Origin: Darksidea phi
Taxonomy: Eukaryota > Ascomycota > Dothideomycetes > Pleosporales > Lentitheciaceae
Length of the DNA stretch: 64,000 nucleotides
NCBI GenBank assembly: GCA_030770425.1
Contig: JASJFT010000027.1
Location: 186,001 to 250,000, forward strand
Direction of reading: 5' to 3'
Below are positions 22,703 to 32,444 of this stretch, one piece after another. Positions within the stretch are counted from its first letter, which is position 1. The number at the start of each line of letters is the position of its first letter. The notes beneath the pieces are model-generated. The model saw only the letters and a program-made list of their open reading frames with translations. It did not search any database and was not told the origin of the DNA. The position numbers and the translations under genes were made by a program.

Positions 22703-23594
22703 GGTGATGTTATGGCGATTCAAGCAAAAGCTGGGGTAGAGGCATCATTAGGTGTGGGCGTCGGCATAAGCCGCAAGCATGTCTGTAAGGTGTAAAGGCA
22801 TATCCGAAGCTAACCGTACACACGGCCTCGGTACAATGCCTCTTTGAGCTTAGTACATTCTTCGGCTTAGTAAATACATGTGCATTAAATCATTTGGAAG
22901 ACGCACTCTTGTCTCCCTCCTATAATTTCCTAATGACGCTCGGTCCTGGCTTTGGTAACGTCGTTCTGTTCTCGTGGACTGCCGAGGAGGCAAAGAGGAA
23001 GCGGGTCGCGATTCCGGGGAAGACGCCCCAACGCGCTGAGTAGCAGACCGTGGCTTGAGCTATCCTGCCCGAGGATTTGAGTCTCGATGTTTGTCCCGAC
23101 GTCATTGTCCTCACTGTCTTGTTCACTGGCCGATTCTAATCGCGTATTCCAAAGGTATGGTACCGGCCGATTCGGCTGCATGGAGAGCCCAGGGTAATTA
23201 GGCTCGCTACTGTAGACGTGCGTTATACGGCCATCTCCGTTGGCCCGGGGCATGCACTATTCAAAGTAGGAGTTTGGCGTGTAGCTCTATCGAAGGTGAC
23301 CTCAAGACCCCATCGTGCACACATGCGACGCGACAGTATGCAGTCTGAATTGAATTTCAATGGTCCTTGCTATTGCTAAGAGAATCTCGGTCTAAGATGG
23401 CCCGCGGCGCCTCAGTCAACGATCCGGAATCCCTGCCGGGTATAATAATATATTACTGCGCTATTTTCTGCCCGGCCCGAAGATCAAACTCAAAAAGCGT
23501 TGAACACCAGGAGAGAGCACGCAGCGAAGGCAGTTTACATCGGGGAAGAGAACATGGCAACGAAATCAGGGCCAGCTGACTCCAGCTCCTAGCG
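22703..23594. other. Intergenic, one doubtful small frame
   Basis: 892 bp between the E2 start and the gluconokinase stop. A 107-codon ATG frame on the minus strand (22930-23253) has an acidic stretch (SASEQDSEDNDVG) but no recognisable domain and no clear gene context, so I do not call it as a gene. Confidence 0.5.
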
Positions 23595-24339
23595 TCATGA
23601 CTTGATGGCCATAACGTTGTCAACAGCGGTGGCCACAAGACTCTCTACCTCTTGCTGCGAGCCGGAGACGTCGATGACTTCCACATCTTTTAGTCTCTTC
23701 ATTTCGTCCTCGTCTGGCGGCTCTAGAGCGGCAAGTTGGCTGAGAATCATGGAGTCTTTGAAGAAATGTCCTTGACGGGCACCAACGCGGGCTAGCAGAA
23801 CCTCCTTGCTGGCTTTCAGGTAGACAAAGTGGACGTTAGCGTTCGGGTCCTCATCGTAAAGTCGCGCTGTACGGATGACGTCTCGGTACTTCTTCTTGAG
23901 AGCACTGCAGGTCACAACCACACCTTTAGATCCATTCTTGAGGGCTGCCAGGGCCTGATCTCGAAGCAAAATAAGCCAATCCCATCGATCAGCATCGTCC
24001 AGAGGGATATTGGAGGCCATCTTTGCAATGTTCGCTGGCGGATGGAACTGCTCAAGTCTTAGTGTAGGCCCATGCAGATGTGCGACCTCGTCTTACATCG
24101 TCGCCCTCGATGTAGTCGAACCCATAGCGTTGAGCAAGATACTTGGCTATGGTGCTCTTACCACAGCCCGCCGGGCCAGTAACGATGAGGATGTGGTGGT
24201 GGTTTGCGATTTTCATTTTGGCAGCAGGCGCTGTTATTTTTGCGGAGGTGTTGGGAGGTGATGCTGGGATAGAGATCGGAGGCGTAGGTGCAGCATAATG
24301 TGAAAGTTTCGATTGTGGTTGTTCAAATGTTTGCAGCAT
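23595..24339 (-). CDS. Gluconokinase (thermoresistant GntK type)
   Basis: Phosphorylates D-gluconate to 6-phosphogluconate, feeding the pentose phosphate pathway. Two exons, 24339-24097 and 24047-23595, with a 49-bp intron (gtaagac ... gagcag); the product is 231 residues. The P-loop GPAGCGKST is at residues 55-63, then YIEGDD joined by splicing to FHPPANIAKM (the family D-x-x-H-P-x-x-N-x-x-K-M substrate motif), then IPLDDADRWDWL and CSALKKKYRDVIR. The C-terminal part has RQGHFFKDSMILSQLAALEPP, another GntK hallmark. The first ATG gives an about 45-residue Pro/Ser-rich N-terminal extension; an internal ATG at residue 42 (MKIANHHH) would give the length usual for the family, so the true start is uncertain. 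Confidence 0.93.
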
Positions 24340-25501
24340 GGTGGATGGCGAGAGTAACAACGGTATACTCAAGGGTCGCGGAGCCAAGGGAAACAAGAGC
24401 TGCTGGGCAATTTGCGTTTCTTGGAGAAAGAGAGGTTTGGTTTTTATATGGAAATATATAGTGTTGAGGAGCCCGATGTCACCCCAGGTCCGAACGCTGA
24501 TGGTAAGCGATAATAATACCCAGCAATTAGTATGCAGCCGGGGATGCGCCCGACTTAAAAGAGATGGGCGCCAGAGAAGGATGCCGGGGCCCGGACTGCA
24601 CGAGGGCAAGGGTGGATTGATGTCACGACGAGCGCACCCTTACGAATACCCGAAGGCAACCCGCCGTCCAAGCAGCGCGCCGCGAACTGGGCAGGCTTAC
24701 TGGGCGGCTCTCGGCTCGCCCTGACGTGGATGGAATTTAGGGTTTTCGGCGTTTGAAAGAAGGTTCCTGTAGCGTGGGATGGAAGATTGGCGGGATCCGA
24801 CGTCTCACCGCAGTCGCCTCCCCGCACCTGGGTCCCTGCGCAGTCACCTCCAGGTACATGTACACCAGAATTGCCAGCGCACTCTTCCCCGCGTTCCGGA
24901 AAAGGCGGTGTCACTTCTCGTCTTCTCCATGCGGCGGCTGTCCCCGACTGTCCCTGGCAGTCCTCTGGCAGCAGCAGCAGCGAAGAAGCGAGCAACGGCC
25001 AGCGCCCTGGGGCCGGTGGAGGAGCGATTGGATAATAGGCGTGGGGGTTCTTTGTGAGCAGGAATGCGGTCGGACCGTCGACGGAGACTCGCTGCGCTTC
25101 CCTAGCGCCTGTCGACACGCGACGCAGAACGGTAATGGAGCAAAACGCCCCGGGCTGCATCTGCTGCTCGTGTGTCGCTCGCTGCTCGTGTGCCGCTCAC
25201 CGCTCGCCAGCTGCATACCGGTATGTGTGAGCTTGTCGTGCTGCACCTTGTCCTGTGACCATGCGGATGACGCCCCATTGACGTGAACAAGGCCAACGCG
25301 AGCGAGCGACGAGACGACTGTGGAGTTGGCCGTGCAATCCAAATGTTAGTGAGCGATGATGCAAGTCACGGGATGTCAGCCGCATAGGGTGACTAAGCAC
25401 CCTAGAACAGGCAGGCGCAGCTAGGCCTGCATGTGCCGATACTCCGCAGCTGCACCAGGCGAGCTCCAGCAGCAACGTCGCCCGTTGCATCGTCTGCGGC
25501 C
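24340..25501. other. Divergent promoter region, GC-rich
   Basis: 1.16 kb between gluconokinase (-) and VPS26 (+). High GC content makes long random open frames on both strands, none with domain content. A short imperfect duplication of about 18 bp (ctgctcgtgtgtcgctcg) lies near 25164-25200. Confidence 0.55.
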
Positions 25502-26655
25502 ATGTCCTACTTCTTCTCCACACCCGTCGACATCGACATCGTCCTCGACGAGTTCGACGAGCGCCAAGCCGTGGACGTGAAGCTTGACAAGAACCGGAAA
25601 GAGAAGGTGCCGCTGTACCTGGATGGAGAGTCGGTCAAAGGCCAGGTCACGATACGGCCCAAGGATGGGAAGCGCCTGGAACACACAGGCATCAAGGTGC
25701 AGTTCATCGGGACAATTGGTGCGTTGTGCAATGCCATCCTCCTTGGCCACCAGCTCTAGCTTGCAATGCTGACGCGAGGCACCGTAGAGATGTTCTTTGA
25801 CCGCGGAAACCATTACGAATTTCTCTCGCTCGGCCAGGAGCTTGCCGCCCCCGGCGAGCTCCAGCATCCACAGACCTTTGACTTCAACTTCAAGAACGTC
25901 GAGAAGCAGTACGAGTCCTACAATGGCATCAACGTGAAGCTACGCTACTTCGTGCGCGTCACAGTATCCCGGCGCATGGCGGACGTGGTGCGGGAAAAAG
26001 ACCTCTGGGTGTACTCATATCGGATACCGCCGGAGACGAACAGTTCGATCAAGATGGACGTTGGTATCGAAGACTGCCTGCACATTGAGTTTGAATACTC
26101 CAAGTCCAAATACCACCTCAAGGATGTCATAGTAGGGAGGATATACTTCCTCCTCGTGCGGTTAAAGATCAAGCACATGGAGCTTTCCATCATCCGGAGG
26201 GAGACAACAGGCGCCGCGCCGAATCAATATAATGAGAGCGAGACCCTGGTCCGCTTTGAGATCATGGATGGTTCGCCATCGAGAGGTACGGCACTTTATA
26301 CCTATCTACCGTCGTCAGCTCACACGCTCTAGGAGAGACTATCCCGATCAGACTGTTCTTGGGCGGCTTCGATCTGACCCCCACGTTCCGAGAAGTCAAC
26401 AAGAAGTACTCCACACGGTACTACCTCAGTTTGGTTCTCATCGACGAAGGTATATTACTCCGAGCTGATACGCGCCATCTTGATTGTTTCGCCGTTGGCG
26501 TTTCAAGCGCTTCCCCGCCTTGTCAGTTGTAGCATGACTAATGCATCCCAGACGCCAGACGGTACTTCAAACAGTCCGAGATTGTATTGTTCCGACAAGC
26601 CCCCGAGGGTTTGACTCTGGCACAAGAGCAAAATAAGTTGATGGCAGTGTCATGA
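25502..26655 (+). CDS. VPS26: Retromer subunit Vps26
   Basis: Arrestin-fold subunit of the retromer cargo-recognition core, which retrieves receptors such as Vps10 from endosomes to the Golgi. Four exons: 25502-25718, 25788-26285, 26333-26449 and 26552-26655, with introns of 69, 47 and 102 bp; the product is 311 residues. Recognisable blocks are FFSTPVDIDIVLD at the start, YLDGESVKGQV, GIKVQFIGTI joined to EMFFDRGNHYEF, LRYFVRVTVSRR, CLHIEFEYSKSKYHLKDVIVG, RLFLGGFDLTPTFREVNKKYSTRYYL, and the C-terminal YFKQSEIVLFRQAPEG. All three junctions restore family-conserved sequence, which fixes the exon boundaries. The last intron has a clear gactaat branch site. Confidence 0.95.
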
Positions 26656-27918
26656 GAAGTCTCGCAGGCTTCTGCGACAATGATGTTGGGATATATTGCG
26701 CCAAGTGCTATGCAACCCTGTGGCTCTGAGACACATATGCATACCTAGACGCCATCAACAATTGTCGCGCGTTAGCAAACCCCAAGCATCGGATATGCCT
26801 GAACCATGGGGACCGGGACGGCTTTGCATCGATACTTTCTTCCGATTCCCACGTGTAGGTTCATAGTGTAGCACGACTATAGTAATGCCAAGGGAAGTAT
26901 GGATGGGGCAAATTTCCCCGATAACTACGGGTACACTAGCTAGATGTTGCATCTGAACCCACTGCGCGAGTTGCACAATACATCTCAACCTTCGTCGGCT
27001 GTCGGCGCCCGCCATCTTTGCCATGCGAGGTATTGGGAACATGCGCTTGTCAAGCACCCCGTGTCTTGTGCCGAGTCTGGTAAAAATAGCGCTCCGTAGT
27101 TGCCGCTTAGACGCGGTCTGGTGGTTTATCGAGCGCATCGTCCATAAGCAGTAGATTTGGCTTTGTGATTCGAGCTTCCGGATATTGCTTCCCTCTATCA
27201 ACAATGACGCCTCTTGAGTGCTGTTCCTTTTTCGCAAGTTTGCGTGACCTACAGCGGTAAATCGTGCACAAAATTTTAGGCGGTACCTCGGCCCAGGTCT
27301 AAGTTCTTGTTGCACAACCGCTCTGATCTACGACGTGTATCTTGATGCTCGGAGCGTCGGTTTGGACAAAGTCAGGACGTCATCGTTATCCAGTGTATTA
27401 CATCCTCGTTTGATTGTTTTTATCGGTCAAATATTCGCAGGAAGATCTATTTACGGGGACTACTGGATGTCTTCTGGATAGAAAATTTGTTTGGCCGTCT
27501 GCAGGAATGTGTTCTAATGACGACGCCATCATTGCCCGGTACCGTGGCATGATACGTGGGAATTACGGGTTGTTGAAACCTCAAAGAAAATTCGGGAATT
27601 TTCACTTAATTCGGAAATGACGTCGACTCTACGTTAAACATGGTCCTTGCTTGCTCCATTTAGCGATGGAGAAGGCGCCCACCGGATTTTCAAATTTTGC
27701 CATCGCACAGCTATCGAATATCTTCCACTGCTGTCGCAAATTCTTGAAAGACCATGTCTTCAAACGGTAAGCGAAACCCACCTCTTATCATGCAAGCCAA
27801 ATCCGCCTTGGTGGGGTTGCGTTCCGTGCCCTCAGCAATGATATGTCGAGCTCCAAATATTCTTCTCTAACAGAATGTAGGAGATTACTTTTCCGTCAAG
27901 CCAGGACAAGGCACAAGT
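26656..27918. other. Intergenic, no gene recognised
   Basis: 1.26 kb between VPS26 and the aquaporin gene, both on the plus strand. Short frames occur on both strands without recognisable content. The part nearest the aquaporin start may contain unrecognised 5' exon or leader sequence. Confidence 0.5.
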
Positions 27919-29942
27919 ATGCCGCGCTCAAGAAGCCGCCTGCAGAGTCAATCTACCTCTCAATCGGCGCATGAACCCACGCTAGAAGCTCAGACAACTG
28001 CACGCGTAGATCCTATTGATAATTCATTGTCGCCACGGTTGTCCCATGGTTCGCAGCTAGGACGTACATCAGGAGTGGACTGTACTGTACAGCAGAGTGA
28101 TGCAGAAAGCGCGCGCCAACACGTGAATCAAATAAGGAGGCAGCAAACCGAGAGGAAGGGGGAAGAGAACTCCTATGTCGACGAGGACTACTACTCCCTG
28201 AATCCATGGGTACAACCAATCCGGTGCAGATCAGAGCTTTCACTAACTTCACACACAGTATGAACATGAACCTCCTAGGCCTTTGTTCAGTCTCGGTCGG
28301 CCTTTCCCACGCACGGTTCGTCCGGGTATGTTGTGGGGTCGTAAAGGAACCCAAAAGGACCAAGATGAACGAGAACATGGTGGTGAGTCTACACACATCT
28401 CCGGTCGCAATCTTTCCAGCCTACCCTATTTAGAACATTATCTGATCATCGGGGCAGACCAAGCAAAGTTTGGGCCGTCCGCCGAGATATTAGATGAGCA
28501 TGGACTGGACCCTGGACCACGGCCAGCGCTTTTTACCACAGACATCAACGGCTACCCGGTAGAGGCGAGAAAAATCAGGTCGCAAGATACGAACCTTGAA
28601 GAGAAGCAGGGCGCTGAAAAACACGATCGTTACGATTCGGAACAAAGTCAGAAAGATTATCGGAAGACTGATTTTGACACACAGAACAAATACACTTCTG
28701 GGTACCAAAGCGGTCTCTCGCCTCTTAAGGAGAGTGACACAACCTCGGGCGAAACATCACAGACCCAAAAAGAGAAGCAGAAAGCGCAGAGTCGCGAGCA
28801 GCAAGCGCTTCAGGAGTTCTACAACAACTATCGAAACCCTTTGGCTCGATTACGCGCTCGGTTTCCTGAAGTGCCTGCCGAATTCCTTGCGGTGAGTGAC
28901 ACATATTGCAATCGACACCCGTGGCTAATTTCATCAGACCGGGGTCTACATCTTCTTTGGTATCGCAGGTAATCTATACTCAATAACTTACCCAGCAGAA
29001 AAGGGCGATTATCAGACGCAAGCCTGGGCCTGGGGATTGGCGGCCACTGCTGCCATCTATGTTGGAGGCGGTGTTTCGGGAGCCCACCTGAATCCTTGGT
29101 TCTCCGTATGCTTCTCAATTTTTCGAGGCTTTCCATGGAAGATGTGTCTCGTTTACGGTATCACACAAATCCTCGCAGGATTCGTCGCTGCAGCTTTAGC
29201 CTGGTACGTAATGTCGAGATCAGCGTCTATGTCTCGAACGTATTGCGGTTGTGTCTTGAGAACACCAAGTTGATCTCTAAGAACTGACTTTCGCAAAACA
29301 TGAAACAATCGATTGTGTACTTCAACGGCCATTGCTAATTGTGGACAGGGGCATCTACCGCGACGCAATTGTCTACACCGACCCAGAGCTCACGCCGGAG
29401 GTCACGGGTATAGCATTCTATGCAATTCCGCATACGTACGTAACCACGACAACCGCCTTCTTCAATAACTTCGTCTCTTCTGCAATTTACGCGTGTGTTG
29501 CTTTCGCTATCGGAGACGACAGCAACACGCCTCCTGGTTCCGGTAAGAGGCACACTTACACCTCGGTATCTTCGTTTCTAACACCTTACCAGGTATGAGC
29601 GCTCTCATCTACGGCCTCATGACATACCTCCTATCCATCACCATGGGCTACAACGGCCTCAGTATCAGTCCAGCTCGAGATCTCGGTCCCCGCTGTGTCG
29701 CATGGTGGGTTGGGTATGGTAGAGCCACTTTCTCGACTGGATGGTGGGCATACGGACCTATTGCTGCGGGATTGTCGGGCACCCTTTTTGGCGCGCTTAT
29801 CTATGATGTTTTTATTTTTGTTGGAGGCGAGTCACCGGTGAACTATAGGTGGCCGACATCGCTCGATATCAAAGAGCGTTTGAAGGCCCGGAGGAAAACG
29901 GGAAAGGAGAAGTTGCCGACAATGCCGAAGCTGCCGGTCTGA
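27919..29942 (+). CDS. Major intrinsic protein (aquaporin/aquaglyceroporin-like) with altered NPA motifs
   Basis: Membrane channel of the MIP family. Five exons: 27919-28209, 28259-28891, 28938-29203, 29349-29542 and 29593-29942, all GT-AG with frames joining; the product is 577 residues. The first about 300 residues are a hydrophilic cytosolic extension rich in Gln, Ser and charged residues. The channel domain begins near RARFPEVPAEFLA joined to TGVYIFFGIAGN, with further helices WGLAATAAIYVGGGVSGAH, CLVYGITQILAGFVAAALAW and MSALIYGLMTYLLS. The first pore motif reads N360-P-W instead of NPA, and the second reads S487-P-A-R-D-L-G-P-R instead of NPAR. The long N-terminal tail recalls fungal Fps1-type glycerol facilitators, but the NPA variants differ. 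The start at 27919 is the first ATG of the open exon; an upstream exon cannot be excluded. Confidence 0.85.
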
Positions 29943-30321
29943 AAGATATTCGGCATTGATAAAAGTTTGTACAGCACGCGTTCTTTTGGGCCGTTTAAGC
30001 TAGATTAGAAGACCTGGTAGGTTGATAGATTTGTGGATATAATTCGGATATAATTCTTTGGACTGATCTCCGCGTTCTAACCACGTCATGTCACGCAAAC
30101 CCACGCGGTGGTAACATGTTCAAATCAACGCTGACATAATCAAATAATCCTACCTATTATATATAGTAAATTATCCCTCACCTTTCATGACAAGTTGTGA
30201 CTGAGACTACCACTGCGATCAGAGTACCACGAGACGAACCGTTCGCCTAGCTTCCGACACGGAACGTCGCCCCCACTTAGATCGCATATACCTACGCGGT
30301 ACTGTTCCGACACTCGCGGCG
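29943..30321. other. Intergenic spacer
   Basis: 379 bp between the aquaporin stop and the first exon of the TDT transporter. It is AT-rich around 30030-30180 (tattatatatagtaaatt). Nothing else seen. Confidence 0.5.
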
Positions 30322-31727
30322 ATGGACGTGGAGATGAAAGATGGAGAGAAAGAGCCGGAGAGCAAGAGGGTTGGAATTAGAGACCGCTTAAAGCACTTCA
30401 CGTGGGGGTAGGTTTGGATCATTAGAGGACATTGGTAGTCTTTTGCTAACCTGCGCGCAGTAAGCTTTTCTTTTTCCTCTACTTGGTTTCGGGCCTCATT
30501 GGCCAGTTTTGAAGACGAGCTGCTCGAAATAGGTGCAACATGTTTTTGTGTTTGTCCGTAGACTTTTGAACAACGTGCTAAAAGTACCGCATAGCTTGGT
30601 TCACATCGACAATGAGTACGGGGGGACTAGCAATCGCATTGGCTAGGTCGCCGCATAGGTTCCAGGGTATAGCGTTTCCTGAAAACCCTTTCGATATACA
30701 TAACTCACCATTGTCCCCAGGCCTCAACACAATCGGCGCCATCGTCTTCGTTCTCGACCTCGTTCTATTCCTCCTCCTTTGCACATGCATGGCAGCCCGC
30801 GCGCATCTCCACTTTGCGCACTTCAAACGATCCCTCACGAACCCGCAAGAAGCTTTCTTTTTCGGCTCCTTCCTCCTGTCGATATGCATAATACTATGCA
30901 ACATCCAGCTATACGGGTTGACCTACGGCCCATGCGGACCTTGGCTCATCACCGCTTTACGCGTCTTGTACTGGATATACGCCGCTGTCTCGCTTTGCAA
31001 TGCCATCTTCCAATACTTCATCTTCATGGTCGATGGGTCGGACCGACGGCCCACTCCATTTCATCCGAGCTGGTTCTTGGCCGAGTACTCGGCGATGCTG
31101 ACGGGCGTTTTGGCGAGCATCGTAGCGGAGAGCCAGCCACCTGAGCACAAGCTGGCGATTCTAGTGAGTGGGTGTGCATACCAAGGGTTCGGCTTCCTGT
31201 TTAGCATGGCCTTGATTACGGTGTACATCATGCAAATGATGGAGAAGGGCCTCCCTCCCCCCGCTGTTCGGCCTGGCATGTTCATTCCCGTCGGTACGCC
31301 CGCGTATACTGCCATCGCCTTCATCGGACAGGCACGCGCTATACCCACTTCCTACGGGTACTTTGCTGCGCACCCGGCTGCTGCCGAAATACTGCAGATC
31401 GTGGCGCTTCATATCAGTATTGCTCTTTGGTTGCTCAGTTTTTGGCTCTTTGCTATTGCGGCGCTGGGGTGTATCTGGGCGTTTAGAAGACCTGGAAAGA
31501 TGAGCTTTGCGCTGCCATGGTGGGCATCCATCTTCCCAAACGTCGGCTTCACGATTGTGACGATCGATGTCGGGATGGAGCTTGGTAGCGAGGGCGTGCT
31601 TTGGGTGGGAAGTGCGATGACAATTGGGTTGGTGGCGATATGGCTGGTGACGGTTGTAATGTGTGTGAGGGCCGTGGTGTTGGGGAATATTGTATGGCCG
31701 GGGAAGGATGAGGATAAGAATATGTAA
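30322..31727 (+). CDS. TDT-family transporter (malate/C4-dicarboxylate or sulfite efflux type)
   Basis: Multi-pass plasma membrane carrier of the tellurite-resistance/dicarboxylate transporter family (Mae1 and Ssu1 relatives). The main exon runs from 30595 (ATG-internal open frame from 30612) to 31727 and encodes about ten transmembrane helices, including AIVFVLDLVLFLLLCTCMAA and FGSFLLSICIILCNIQLYG. Upstream, ATG at 30322 opens an exon that reads RVGIRDRLKHFTW, and the main exon reads AWFTSTMSTGGLAIALA when extended to an acceptor (catag) ending at 30594. Together these make the family's HFTWAWFT(L)TMxTGG start. The only GT donor fitting the exon (30408) leaves the join one nucleotide out of frame; a five-G run sits exactly there. 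Either splicing differs from what I see, or the run contains a one-base error or real frameshift. Without the first exon the protein would start at 30612 with 371 residues and a shortened first helix. Substrate cannot be chosen from sequence. Confidence 0.82.
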
Positions 31728-31749
31728 GATGGAATATAGAGCATGAGAA
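31728..31749. other. Short spacer before dispersed repeat
   Basis: 3' flank of the transporter gene; the dispersed repeat begins 23 bp after its stop codon. Confidence 0.4.
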
Positions 31750-31969
31750 CTGCGGTTCGGCAGCACATGTCATTGCTCGTCGCCTCAATGTTCGATGTTT
31801 GAAACATCACCTCGTCGGTATCTCACGATCGACAGTACTGTGTACAGCTCTACAGCTCTATTATCGTGTATAAGGTGTGGGTATAGCACCTCTACTGTGT
31901 ACAAACTCCTACTGTATTTCGTGCGGACCTTACAACGAGACTCTCACTATGCAAATCCAAACCAAATAG
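31750..31969 (+). repeat. Dispersed repeat, copy A (inverted partner at 44699-44907)
   Basis: About 220 bp that reappear in reverse complement at 44699-44907. Matching blocks include cgtcgcctcaa, gaaacatcacctcgt, tacagctctattatcgtgta, acaaactcctactgt, gtttcgtgcggaccttaca-like sequence and the end block ctatgcaaatccaaacca. Most mismatches are transitions (C/T, G/A). No coding frame or terminal inverted repeat was recognised, so it is a non-autonomous element or a fragment of one. It lies directly 3' of the TDT transporter. Confidence 0.85.
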
Positions 31970-32444
31970 AGCAGGATAAATCGACTTGGGAATGCGACAG
32001 AACTACACTATTTTATCACGCGCATTTGACGAAACATCTGGTATCTGGAATAGCTCTCTGGATTGTGTAGCTTGACAGCTTTCGAGGGCTTATACTTCCT
32101 AGAGACTATTTGTGATCGCATGCTTTTACTATAGGCATAGATCTGGAGATGGCATTGCTTTTTCGACAACGGTCAGCGAATCCCAAAGACATTGGGGAAG
32201 GGGTGAGTACTCACATGAAAGGAACCTCCGCGCCGCCCATGCAAAACGATTGCCCCAAAAGATGCCTACCAGACGCAACCGACGTATGCAGTCCTCCCAA
32301 AACTCCGTTCTGACCATGCACGATTATTTCAAACCCATTCCACCGAAACGAAAGGAAGAACACAAATGTGTGGCAGGGGCAGCCTACCACACAACATGAC
32401 AAAAAGAGCTTACCTTGAGAGTCGACCTGTCTAACGTGTCGATT
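31970..32444. other. Intergenic spacer
   Basis: Between the dispersed repeat and the PRP5 stop codon. Small frames here have no recognisable content. Confidence 0.5.

Noticed and set aside
22930..23253. 107-codon ATG frame on the minus strand upstream of the E2 gene
   Set aside because: No recognisable domain, no homologue known to me, and no clear promoter or splice context; kept only as a remark.
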